From: an uncultured Bacteroidales bacterium
GTDB lineage: Bacteria > Bacteroidota > Bacteroidia > Bacteroidales > Paludibacteraceae
Direction: 5' to 3'
NCBI GenBank assembly: GCA_902784425.1
Contig: CACZUS010000023.1
Coordinates: 1 to 61,108, forward strand
DNA length: 61,108 nucleotides
This document shows positions 1 to 9,500 of this stretch, piece by piece; position 1 is the first letter of the stretch, and each line of letters opens with the position of its first letter. A model generated the notes under the pieces. The model did not search any database. It was not told the origin of the DNA and saw only the letters and a list, made by a program, of their open reading frames with translations. Position numbers and translations under genes: made by a program.

Positions 1-79
1 TCTCACGATCTCTTCCGACAGTAAAGCGCTCGATTTCTTCATTCGTAGCTTTACCCTTATCCCATAATTTCTGAGCCAT
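1..79 (-). CDS. argH: Argininosuccinate lyase, N-terminal fragment cut by the window edge
   Basis: Only the first 26 codons are present, reading leftward from the ATG at 79. The peptide begins MAQKLWDKGK and continues with IERFTVGRDRE, which I recognise as the amino terminus of bacterial argininosuccinate lyase, the last enzyme of arginine synthesis (argininosuccinate to arginine plus fumarate). The active-site loop lies outside the window. A TACATTTG -7 box lies 76 bases upstream of the start. The identification rests on a short but characteristic stretch. Confidence 0.75.
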   Translation of the reverse strand, partial: MAQKLWDKGKATNEEIERFTVGRDRE

Positions 80-154
80 TCAGTAACCTTTTTGTTTAAA
101 CAGTGCGTTTATAAAACTCACCTTTATTCTTTTATAATCGTATTAATTAAAAAG

Positions 155-162
155 CAAATGTA
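155..162 (-). promoter_or_regulatory. Probable argH promoter -7 box; notes on the 80-443 gap
   Basis: Read on the minus strand this is TACATTTG, matching the Bacteroidota -7 consensus TAnnTTTG, about 76 bases upstream of the argH ATG. No clear -33 TTG is seen. The leader contains one copy of the dispersed TTATAnAACnCnCCTT motif (108-126). The rest of the 364-base gap between argH and the next gene is AT-rich, and I see nothing else in it apart from the inverted repeat at 402-445. Confidence 0.45.
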
Positions 163-401
163 CGAAAATTAATTAAGGTGACTCCTATAATATTCAGTGT
201 TTTTACAAAAGTTTCGTAATGAAACATGGAATATAACTTTTTTAATGTATGAATGCATAGTACGTTTAGGTCAATGTAAGTGATTTTTTATTACCTTAAT
301 ATCATCAACAAGGCAATAAATATTTGCACTAATAAATTATCAAAATATAAAATTTCAATCTATTGCCTTTTTATAAGCTTAATGTAAGTTATTAAATAAT
401 A

Positions 402-445
402 ATAAAATATGACACAAAAAGGGGAAAAATCACCTCATATTTTAT
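402..445. repeat. 11-bp perfect inverted repeat overlapping a start codon
   Basis: ATAAAATATGA (402-412) and TCATATTTTAT (435-445) are exact reverse complements separated by 22 bases. The right arm runs into the ATG at 444. It could be an operator or an RNA hairpin that hides the start. If the true start is the ATG at 480, it lies in the leader instead. Confidence 0.4.
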
Positions 446-1448
446 GACTCTACAAACCATTTTAGATACTTTTGAATTTATGAAGAAATACACACACGCA
501 TGGATAGCTTTTATGGCTATCAAAAGATTACAAGTCATAGCAACATCCGAGGATGATGCTATAACAAAAAATGTAAACGAAGAGGTAAGGAATCATGCCA
601 AAACGCTAGTAAGATGGTTCAAAAACTATCGCGACTTCGTCATTGAAGGCGCATGGTATCCTGATGATGTATTCAAAGACATGAGTACGAGTCACATCGT
701 CAAATACAAGCCTAATCCGAATGGGATACCATGTAAGTTTAGGAACCTGACATCCACCCATTCCATTGCAACTATGATGAGAAAAAAGTCTCCTCTCTAC
801 GATAAACCCTATACCATCACGCAGGGCAACTGTGCAGACAGATGTGAGTCAATCGCACACAGCATTGTGGATAACTTCAAAATGCTGCACGAAGAGGAAC
901 GGGGATGTCCACTTGTTCCTTCAAACAATCACATAGCCATGAGGTTCTTCATCTTGAGTCACTATGTGGCCGACTGCCACATGCCTCTGCACTGCGACGA
1001 ACGTCCCTTCTCCGACGAAAAGGGTGTACATGGCGCCATCGAACAGAAATGGGAAGAGCAGGTGAAAGCATCATACGAATTAGACATAGACAACAAAAGG
1101 TTTTTCTACGACCCTAAAGGATACCCTCTACCCCTAAGTCTCTCTCCTCTTATGAAAAGTGTGGAAGAGGAAATTGCCTCCCGTCCATACATCCATAGCT
1201 GGGGAACAGGCAATTCAAGCACTTGGGACTATATGAGTGCAGTATCTCAATATTCTTATCTTTTTGCTCGCTATCTAGTGCCCGAATCTTTCAGTAACAC
1301 ACAAGGCATCAAAGAATTTATGAATCTAACAGAATGGGGATTACGATTCGATGATTACAACAAAATGATTTTTTGCGATGCGATTGACTCTATTGCCCGA
1401 ATATGGCTCCATATATGGATTCGATACAAAAAATGGCTTAAAGAGTGA
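444..1448 (+). CDS. Zinc-dependent phospholipase C / S1-P1 nuclease-like protein
   Basis: A 334-residue protein without an obvious signal peptide. It carries histidine/aspartate motifs typical of the trinuclear-zinc phospholipase C / S1-P1 nuclease fold: HAWIAF near the N terminus, CESIAHSIVDNF near residue 135, and LSHYVADCHMPLHCDER near residues 170-187. Enzymes of this fold hydrolyse phosphodiesters in phospholipids or single-stranded nucleic acid; the substrate here cannot be told. The ATG at 480 (MKKYTHAWIAF) is a credible alternative start because homologous proteins usually begin close to the first zinc-binding histidine. The gene stands alone, divergent from argH and upstream of the DUF445 gene. 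Confidence 0.6.
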   Translation: MTLQTILDTFEFMKKYTHAWIAFMAIKRLQVIATSEDDAITKNVNEEVRNHAKTLVRWFKNYRDFVIEGAWYPDDVFKDMSTSHIVKYKPNPNGIPCKFRNLTSTHSIATMMRKKSPLYDKPYTITQGNCADRCESIAHSIVDNFKMLHEEERGCPLVPSNNHIAMRFFILSHYVADCHMPLHCDERPFSDEKGVHGAIEQKWEEQVKASYELDIDNKRFFYDPKGYPLPLSLSPLMKSVEEEIASRPYIHSWGTGNSSTWDYMSAVSQYSYLFARYLVPESFSNTQGIKEFMNLTEWGLRFDDYNKMIFCDAIDSIARIWLHIWIRYKKWLKE

Positions 1449-1584
1449 CGCCAACAAAGATTAGGCATATGATGAATTTCACAAAATAATTTCTATAAAT
1501 TTATTACTTTTGTTACACAAACCTCTAATTTGCGTCATTACGCAGATTGAAGGCTTATCGGTTGTATTTTCTAAAATTACGTGT

Positions 1585-2496
1585 ATGTGGTATAACTATT
1601 TAATTCCTCCCGTTGTAGGTGCTGTTATTGGCTATTTCACCAACGAATTGGCCATCAAGATGCTATTCCGTCCGAAAAACCCAAAATACATCTTCGGAAT
1701 GAGGGTTCCATTCACGCCAGGAATTATCCCAAAAGAGAAAAGTCGCATCGCCACCGCCATTGGAGAAACCATCAGCAAGAACCTGATGGACAAAGACACT
1801 ATGACTAAAAGTCTGCTCTCCGAGGAAATGATTTTGAAACTGAGCAACGCCATCGACACCTTCGTCAACATACAGAAAGAGAATTCTGAAGACGTACGCA
1901 CATTTCTTTCTCATTACGTCAATTTAGAAGATATGGATAAGATGGTAACGGAGGCATCCGACAAATTTTCACAAAACATCAGTACCAAAATAGCCAATTC
2001 TAATTTGGGAGAAGAGATTTCCACGAAAGTGGTGGAATATGCCATGGAGCAATCCAAAAACTCCCTCCTGGGATTATTTGGCACAGATAAAATCATCCAA
2101 TTACTATCGAAACCAACAGAAAGAATACTAAGTAAACATATTGGGAATATTCTAAGCAACAATGCAAAAGAAATAATTAGTCCGATGGTAGACGGCCAAG
2201 TCAACAGTTTCTTGGAGACTCCCGTATGCGATTTCATACAAGGGAGAGAAGAGCAAATTGAAAAGATAAAAACAATGATTTTAGATGCTTATAAAAACAT
2301 CATCTCCAATCAGTTGCCACGCATACTTGAATCTATCGACATCAAGAAAATTGTGGAGGATAGGATCAACGAAATGAAAATAGAGGAGACCGAACAACTC
2401 ACATACGGTGTGGTCAGCAATGAACTACGCGCTATCGTGCTATTGGGAGCACTTCTTGGAGGCATTATCGGATTGGCAAACCTTGCCTTTATTTAA
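1585..2496 (+). CDS. DUF445 family membrane protein
   Basis: A 303-residue protein starting MWYNYLIPPVVGAVIGYFTNE, followed by the family signature LAIKMLFRP and VPFTPGIIPKEKSRIA. A hydrophobic helix sits at each end (about 4-20 and 280-300), with a charged, helical, probably cytoplasmic or periplasmic middle. The open frame extends 25 codons upstream from a TTG at 1510, but the conserved N-terminal helix begins at the ATG at 1585, so I use that start. DUF445 proteins are widespread, and their role, presumed to be in the envelope, is not established. The gene converges on sppA with only nine bases between the two stop codons and no visible terminator hairpin. Confidence 0.8.
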   Translation: MWYNYLIPPVVGAVIGYFTNELAIKMLFRPKNPKYIFGMRVPFTPGIIPKEKSRIATAIGETISKNLMDKDTMTKSLLSEEMILKLSNAIDTFVNIQKENSEDVRTFLSHYVNLEDMDKMVTEASDKFSQNISTKIANSNLGEEISTKVVEYAMEQSKNSLLGLFGTDKIIQLLSKPTERILSKHIGNILSNNAKEIISPMVDGQVNSFLETPVCDFIQGREEQIEKIKTMILDAYKNIISNQLPRILESIDIKKIVEDRINEMKIEETEQLTYGVVSNELRAIVLLGALLGGIIGLANLAFI

Positions 2497-2505
2497 AACG
2501 GCTTT

Positions 2506-4257
2506 CTACTTTACGGATACCGAATATGGCATGATAGCCTGATGGAAGTCGAGACGCTCTAATTTATTTAAAATCTCCATCTCACGAGACAAAACCTCAG
2601 AATGGAACATTTTTTCATAACCGATATGTGGCAACTCACTTAGTTGTTCAAGCGGACTTTTCAATTCTGGGTATGAAACCACAGCATAGCCATCACCCAA
2701 TTCAGCTAATTTAGCTGCATAAGAAACAGCGTCCTTCAAAGTGCCTAACTTATCCACCAGTCCTATATTCAAAGCATCAACACCGCTCCACACACGTCCC
2801 TCAGCAATCTTCTCCACCTCACTCTTCTCCATGTTTCTACCTTCAGAACAACGAGATAAGAAGGTATCGTATACATCAGCAACGTGAGATTGAAGGAGGG
2901 TAGTCTCTTCTTCACTCAAAGGTCGAGTGAAGTTGGACAACAAATCTGCATAAGGATTGGTCTTCACCACTTCATGTTTGACTCCAATCTTATCCATCAA
3001 CTTGCTTACGTTCGGAATAACGCCAAAAACACCAATGGAACCTGTGATTGTTTTCGAATCAGCATAAATATAATTAGCTCCTGTTGAAAGGTAATATCCA
3101 CCCGATGCCGCATAATCACCCATACTTACCACTACAGGTTTCTTTTCCTGTAAAAGTTTCACTCCACGCCAAATCTGTTCAGCACCATAGGCACTTCCAC
3201 CTGGTGAATTGACACGTATAACAACAGCTTTAATCGTAGAATCACTTCTCAGTTTGTTCAGTTGAGAAATCATTTCGGAAGAGGATATGCCATCCTTATT
3301 TCCATTATCAATTTCTCCGACCATATACAACACAGCCACCTTTTTAGGAGAGACAGCGGCTGCAGTCTTTTCTAGCTCCTGACTATCAAAATAATCCACC
3401 ACAGAGACAAATGGGATTTTGTCATCCTCCTTCAGCGAAAGTTTAGACATCAACAAAGATTTGACTTCATCCGCATAACGAATGCCATCAACCATTCGAT
3501 AATTCAGTGCAACCTGAGGCATTTGAAATGCCATCATCTGATTCGCAATCATATCGAGAGAATCCTCTGATATCGAACGTGAAAGGGAGATCTCTTTAAG
3601 CATGGTGTTCCACAAACCATGGACCAGATGTTCTGTCTGTTCCCGATTAGGAGCACTCATCGAATCGTTGGAATATTGTTCAGTAAATGATTTGTAGGTA
3701 CCCACCTTAATCACCTGCATATCCACACCCAATGTATCGAGTAGGTGTTTATAGAACATAGACGAGGAGGCAACACCTCTAAAATCCAAAACGCCCTGCG
3801 GATTGATAAAAATGGAATCAGCCACAGAAGAGACATAGTAAGCCCCTTGCGTATAGGTACCCGAATAGACATAGATAAACTTGCCTGATGACTTAAAATC
3901 CTGAAGTGCTTGTCGAATCTCTTCCAACGAAGCATATCCACAAGACAAGACACCTGGCTTGAGGTATATTCCTTTTATACGGTCATCCGTTTTTGCCACC
4001 TTTATGGAAGAAAGAATACTCTCAAGTGAAGGTGTGACATCTGCATTGGACAACAACTTAGCATAAATGTCATTCTGACCTCTTTCCTCCATCGAGCCTT
4101 CCAACGGGATATATAAGACAGAATTCGAGGTGATTGTACCCTTACTCGAAGATGAATATATCATCGCTGCACCTATTCCCAAAAGGACAAGTGTTATGAT
4201 AAGTGCAGAAACAAGTATTGCACAAAGACACGCAAAAAACGACTTAATAAAACTCAT
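2506..4257 (-). CDS. sppA: Signal peptide peptidase SppA, 67K type
   Basis: A 583-residue inner-membrane serine protease that degrades cleaved signal peptides. It has one N-terminal transmembrane segment (about 7-33) and two tandem ClpP-like domains. The general-base lysine is Lys189 in GTYKSFTEQYSND and the nucleophile is Ser385 in GDYAASGGYY, spaced as in the long (E. coli-like) SppA form, with SPGG at 351-354 forming the oxyanion region. It is the last gene of the minus-strand phospholipid operon, 27 bases after pssA. Co-transcription with lipid synthesis genes suggests envelope housekeeping. Confidence 0.93.
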   Translation of the reverse strand: MSFIKSFFACLCAILVSALIITLVLLGIGAAMIYSSSSKGTITSNSVLYIPLEGSMEERGQNDIYAKLLSNADVTPSLESILSSIKVAKTDDRIKGIYLKPGVLSCGYASLEEIRQALQDFKSSGKFIYVYSGTYTQGAYYVSSVADSIFINPQGVLDFRGVASSSMFYKHLLDTLGVDMQVIKVGTYKSFTEQYSNDSMSAPNREQTEHLVHGLWNTMLKEISLSRSISEDSLDMIANQMMAFQMPQVALNYRMVDGIRYADEVKSLLMSKLSLKEDDKIPFVSVVDYFDSQELEKTAAAVSPKKVAVLYMVGEIDNGNKDGISSSEMISQLNKLRSDSTIKAVVIRVNSPGGSAYGAEQIWRGVKLLQEKKPVVVSMGDYAASGGYYLSTGANYIYADSKTITGSIGVFGVIPNVSKLMDKIGVKHEVVKTNPYADLLSNFTRPLSEEETTLLQSHVADVYDTFLSRCSEGRNMEKSEVEKIAEGRVWSGVDALNIGLVDKLGTLKDAVSYAAKLAELGDGYAVVSYPELKSPLEQLSELPHIGYEKMFHSEVLSREMEILNKLERLDFHQAIMPYSVSVK

Positions 4258-4284
4258 AATTTATAGATGACCTATTATATTTCG

Positions 4285-5007
4285 TTATGCCTTCTTATAC
4301 GCAGTGATAACAGACAAAAGAATATAGAACAAAATAATGAACAAAAAGCCTGCCAATTGGAAGAGTATCAAGAAGATTGCTGAACCAATGAGGAAACAGA
4401 AGCGAACCTTATTATCCTTCCACGTAAAGTTTTTGAATTTCAACGAGAACATTGGAATTTCAGCCACCAACAAATAACAAAAGATGGCAATCAAGACCAA
4501 CATCACAGGAAGGTTGGATAAGATAGGGGCAACCATTCCTGGCAAATAATCTGGGATCAATGCCAATGGCATCCTAGGGTCTGACAGAGAGACCAACGAT
4601 GCAAAGAAGATGGCATTAGCTGGTGTTGCCAAACCTACGAAAGAGGATTTTTGGCGTTCATCCACATTAAACTTAGCCAATCTCAAAGCGGAGAAAACCG
4701 TTAAAAAGAAGGCTAAGAACATCACCCACCCATTATTAGATATATTATCGATATGCTTGAAAGCGATAACGCCTGGCACAAATCCGAAACTAATCATATC
4801 AGCCAATGAATCTAACTGCATACCAATAGGTGAAGAAGTATGAAGCAACCTGGCTACCATGCCATCAAAGAAATCAAAGAGTCCAGCTAATAAAATAAAG
4901 AGCAAGGACCAAAAGAAAAACCCTTGAAATGCAAAGTAAGAAGCCACACATCCAGAAAAAAGATTCATGCATGTAATAGCATTTGGAATATATTTTTTGA
5001 TTCCCAT
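4285..5007 (-). CDS. pssA: CDP-diacylglycerol-serine O-phosphatidyltransferase
   Basis: A 240-residue polytopic membrane enzyme that makes phosphatidylserine from CDP-diacylglycerol and serine. It shows the complete CDP-alcohol phosphotransferase signature DxxDGxxARx8GxxxDxxxD: DFFDGMVARLL, then GMQLDSLAD about eight residues later. Several hydrophobic helices surround it. The start ATG lies three bases after the psd stop, so the two are likely translationally linked. Its product is the substrate of the neighbouring Psd, and its own substrate comes from CdsA in the same operon. Confidence 0.95.
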   Translation of the reverse strand: MGIKKYIPNAITCMNLFSGCVASYFAFQGFFFWSLLFILLAGLFDFFDGMVARLLHTSSPIGMQLDSLADMISFGFVPGVIAFKHIDNISNNGWVMFLAFFLTVFSALRLAKFNVDERQKSSFVGLATPANAIFFASLVSLSDPRMPLALIPDYLPGMVAPILSNLPVMLVLIAIFCYLLVAEIPMFSLKFKNFTWKDNKVRFCFLIGSAIFLILFQLAGFLFIILFYILLSVITAYKKA

Positions 5008-5010
5008 CGT

Positions 5011-5685
5011 TTATTTAGAATTATTTAATTTAGCAATTACCGTTTGGTTTCCAACAACAGATTGGCGCATATTCACCATAATCTCTGCATCCAATGGAAG
5101 ATACAAATCCACACGTGAACCAAACTTTATAAACCCTAGTTGTTGATTAACATTACACTCAACTCCCTCTTTTGCATACGTGACGATTCGGCGAGCTACA
5201 GCACCTGCCACCTGTCGAACCAAGATTTGAACCTTGCTAGGTGTCTCTATCACCACCGTCGAACGTTCATTCTCCGTACTAGACTTTGGCAAGTTGGCAC
5301 GCATAAAATTACCATCATTATGCACATAATATTTTATCGTTCCATGCGTAGGATACCAATTGGCATGTACATTAAAAACACTCATGAATATGGAAACCTG
5401 CATACGACGCTCCTTGAGATACTCATCTTCCATAGTAGGCTCAATAACGACCACAGTTCCATCTGCCGGAGCAACAATCATTCCATCCTCAAAATTCTCA
5501 AATACCCTCTCCGGATCTCTGAAAAAATTGACGAGAAACAATAGCAAAAGGACAGAGAATATAAAAAAATAGCACATTCCATTTGAATACCCTCCTTGGA
5601 TAAACCATACGATCAGGTTCAATATCAAAAGAACACCTGCTACCTTCAACAAAAATTTTTTTCCTTCTTTATGTATTTTCATCAT
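5011..5685 (-). CDS. psd: Phosphatidylserine decarboxylase, short (archaeal-type) form
   Basis: A 224-residue pyruvoyl-dependent enzyme converting phosphatidylserine to phosphatidylethanolamine. Two N-terminal hydrophobic segments (about 12-50) anchor it. The conserved block FNVHANWYPTHG and the C-terminal self-cleavage site FGSRVDLYLP are clear; cleavage is expected between Gly189 and Ser190, leaving a pyruvoyl group on the small subunit. The length fits the short Psd class found in Bacteroidota rather than the longer E. coli form. An ATG at 5682 is an equally possible start. It sits between cdsA and pssA. Confidence 0.94.
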   Translation of the reverse strand: MMKIHKEGKKFLLKVAGVLLILNLIVWFIQGGYSNGMCYFFIFSVLLLLFLVNFFRDPERVFENFEDGMIVAPADGTVVVIEPTMEDEYLKERRMQVSIFMSVFNVHANWYPTHGTIKYYVHNDGNFMRANLPKSSTENERSTVVIETPSKVQILVRQVAGAVARRIVTYAKEGVECNVNQQLGFIKFGSRVDLYLPLDAEIMVNMRQSVVGNQTVIAKLNNSK

Positions 5686-5751
5686 GATACAAATTATTCA
5701 ACAAAAATAATATTTTTTCGCTTTATTCTATTATAATTACATTTAAATGTA

Positions 5752-6573
5752 TTAACAATTCAACAACAAAAATGCAACCATGCATAGTGCTGGTGCTGCT
5801 ATGAGCGCACTGTCAAAACGATCTAACAATCCTCCATGCCCTGGAAGAAACACTCCGGAATCCTTTACACCAAGACTTCTCTTCATCATAGATTCAACTA
5901 AATCTCCCAAGACGCCAAACACAAAAATCAAGACAGAGATACCTACCCATGAGATCCATGTGAAAGGAATGAAATTCGTATAGTAGAAAATCGTTGCCGA
6001 CAACACAGCAAAAAGAAGTCCCCCTCCAAATCCTTCCCATGTCTTCTTCGGTGAAATACGCTCAAACATCTTATGTTTGCCAAATAAAACACCACACAAA
6101 TAGGCTCCAGTATCCGATGCCCATATAATAATGAAGAACGAAATCAACAACTTGACACCCCATCCTGAATATGACTCAACAATCGCCATCAATGAGAATG
6201 GCAATGCCACATACAAAACACCTAATAAAGATAGAGAGATGTTCAGCAATGGTTTCGGTTTTTGACGAAACAACTCCACAATCATTACGACAGACACATA
6301 TATGAAGTTTAATGTAAGCCATGCATAATCTCCTTCACAGAAAAATACATAGAAAACAGTGGAAAACAACAACGCACCTTCAACTACCGCCAAAGGAACT
6401 AGAATAGAGACATTCACTTCTTTGTTTACCAAAAGGTAAAACTCCCTCATGCCAAATATAACAAGGAGTAAAAACAACACTCCGAAATAAAAATCAGACA
6501 TCCAAATACATCCTATCATGGCAGCTACGAATAATGCGCCTGATAGAAATCTTGTTACTAAATTTTTTATCAT
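5752..6573 (-). CDS. cdsA: Phosphatidate cytidylyltransferase
   Basis: A 273-residue multi-pass membrane protein that condenses CTP and phosphatidic acid into CDP-diacylglycerol. The C-terminal family signature is plain: MMKRSLGVKDSGVFLPGHGG followed directly by LLDRFDS. DTGAYLCG and ISPKKTWEG earlier in the chain are also family motifs. It precedes psd and pssA, so one operon covers phosphatidate to phosphatidylethanolamine. The upstream neighbour 21 bases away is the giant helical protein, whereas ftsH is the usual neighbour I would expect in related genomes. Confidence 0.95.
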   Translation of the reverse strand: MIKNLVTRFLSGALFVAAMIGCIWMSDFYFGVLFLLLVIFGMREFYLLVNKEVNVSILVPLAVVEGALLFSTVFYVFFCEGDYAWLTLNFIYVSVVMIVELFRQKPKPLLNISLSLLGVLYVALPFSLMAIVESYSGWGVKLLISFFIIIWASDTGAYLCGVLFGKHKMFERISPKKTWEGFGGGLLFAVLSATIFYYTNFIPFTWISWVGISVLIFVFGVLGDLVESMMKRSLGVKDSGVFLPGHGGLLDRFDSALIAAPALCMVAFLLLNC

Positions 6574-6594
6574 ACCTTAATTAATAATATATTA

Positions 6595-9500
6595 CTAAAA
6601 TCCATCTTCAGAGAATGCATCCTCTACATCGGAATCCTCTGCTTCAGAATTTTTCTTCTTCTTTTTCTTTTTACGTTCTTTCTTACTCTTTTCCTCTTCT
6701 GCACTATCCGAGTCACTCACCGACTCCTCACTCGTCGAACTAGGTTCTTCGACTGACGGTGCTGGAGTAGACACAGGGGCTGATTCTATAGGCTGACTAT
6801 CGACGTCGCTATTAATCAGATTTTCAACTGCCTCTGCTTGTTCTTTCTTTTTACGAGACTTCTTCGCCTTCTTGCTTGAGGTCTCCTCTTCTGCCACCTC
6901 TGCAGCTGGAGAAGATTCTTGAGAGGCTGACGGACTAGAAGACGTTGGAGTCAACGGTTTCTGAGTAGTCGGTGTCGAAGAAACCGGTGGTGCTACACCA
7001 CCTGGCAAATCCGGCATCTTTATCGCCGTGGAATCATTCTCCTTGCCCTTGTTCTGCTTTTGCCATTCAACATAGCGAATCATCTGATCCAAATTGGTCA
7101 TTGAAATAGGATCTGCAGCCACATTGCCACTTCGGTCCATACGATCCATGGCATTCATATTAGTGGAATCTGCCTCGTCGCTCCATATAGCTGCATCCAA
7201 CAAGCTATGTATACTATCACGCACAGAAGCTGAAACCGCAAAGCTATCACGCAATGACACCAAACTATCTTGTACACGGACAGCGCTATCCTGTACATTC
7301 TTCATGGCAATAATAGCATTCAGAGAGTCGGTCAAAGCCTGTTCCTCCATCTTCAACGTATCTTTTATGAGCAATGAGTCGAACGCCGATGCATCCAACT
7401 GCTCGATGATATGACGTTTGTTGGAAGTGTAGAATTTGATGTTACCCAACGAACCAGTAAAGACTCCCATACTGTCCTCTTTCAGTTCAGTTGGTTTGAT
7501 TCTAGCGATGATGGAACGTTGACGAGTCTTCTTATGTTTGATTTTAATCTCACCTGTAGCCAAATATTCCAAGTTCAACTGTGTGATGACAGTATCCAAA
7601 TATTCCGTCACAGGATAATAAGGCATCATACCCGCCACCGAGTCGACCACCTTGTTAAAATCCGTATGCCTGTACTTCGTGTTACCGACCAGTTTCATTA
7701 CCCTTTGAGCCACCCAACGGGTCGTATCCGTTCGATCATAGAACTTCTTCTTATGGAAATAACGATGGTCGAAATAGTGGATGAAGAAATCCAATTCATA
7801 TCGGAATTCGAACTTATCCCTCACGTAAATGACGTCATTGAGATAACGGCAATTCGGCACTTTTACTTTCTTTAATATAAACTCTTTTTTCTTGCCTTTA
7901 CCTTTTCGACCTTTTCCGCTCTTTTCCAGTTCATTGATATCACGAATGTTCTGCAACTCCTGTTCCAACTCAGCAATCTGTTGCACCAACAGATTCGAGT
8001 CAATTTTCGAAGTCAAATGAATAACAGAATCAACGCCTTCGATATGAATGGAATCAGGTTCATTATAATTGTAATCCGTCGAATCTCCCTCAAAATTAGG
8101 AGTCTCTTCGTACATATCCTCATCCTCCAACGGGAATCCTTCCGAGTCGAAATCCACCACTGGCTTTTGATTTTTCTTTCTTAGACGTTCCAGCACATCT
8201 GGAGGCAAGTCCGTACTATCACGTTCACCTGTAACCATATCGAAGTCACCATCCAACATCAACAATGAATCTCTTTCTGCTTGATCAGCCATCAGCATCT
8301 TCTGCTCTTGCAGTTTCTTCATCATCTTCTTCTGCTTGCTGGTCAGATCCATCATGTTATCTTCAGCATCCTCCTGTTCTTGACGAAGACGTTCAGCCTC
8401 CTCCATTTCAGCCATTTTGAGGGAGTCTTTCTGAAGTTTCCGTTCATATTTTTCCTTAGCACGTTCCTTCTTGTTCTGCTCCTTCTCAATTTCCTGACGG
8501 TGTTTCTCCTTTTGACCTACAATCTTCTTCGCAAGTTTGAGAGTGGCTTTTTCTACTTCCTCTCTCTCCTTGCGTATCTTCTCTTTCTCTTTTTCGTCAG
8601 CATTCTTCGAAGCCTCCAATTCTTCCTGGCGCGCTTTCAATTCTGCCTGACGTTTTTTGTATTCTTTCAGACGCTCTTCCGATTCGCGTTCTTTTTGCTC
8701 ACGCTCTCTCATACGCTCTTGAGACTCTTTCTTTTCTGCCTCTCTGCGCTCCATCATCTCTCTCTTCTTCTCGCGAAGTTCCATTGCCTTTGCCTTCTCC
8801 GCCTCTTTCCGCTCTTGTTCTTTCGCACGTTGAGCTTGTCTCATTTCAATCTGCTTCCGTTTCTCTTCCTGGCGTTTAGCTTTCAGACGGTTAGCGATAT
8901 CCTGCTCTTGGGTCTTATGCTGTTGTTCACGAATACGTTCTCTTTCCTTCAACTGATTCATGTAAGCACGTTTCTTGGCAGCAGCCTCGCGTTGCTGTTG
9001 TTTACGTTGCATTTCAGCCACACGTTGTGCGTCTTTACGTCGTCTCTCTTTCTCTTTCTGAAGACGCATTTTTTCCTGCCTTGCCACTTTCTGCTCACGC
9101 TCACGCTGGATTCGTTCCTGTTGAAGAGCCATTTTCTGCATTTGACGTTCATGCTGTTCTGCCAAACGAGCTTGAGCCGCTTCTTGTCGCTGTCTTGCAG
9201 CCTCCGCACGTTCTTCGGCTTTCAATCGACGTTGCTCTTGTATCTCTTGCTGACGAAGTGCCATTGCCTCCCTCTCACGTTGGCGAGCCTCTTGTTCTTG
9301 CTGACGTTTCAATTTAAGAGTCTCCTGATTCCTACGTTGAGCCTCCTCATATTCAGCCTTTCGCTGTCTCTCCACCTCCATCTGCTGCTTACGCATCTCG
9401 TCTTGCTCTGCCTTTTTCTGAGCCCACATATCACGTTCTTGTTGAACACGCTCTTGATCACGTTTGTTTTGAGCTTCACGAGCTTCTCTTTGCTTAGCAA

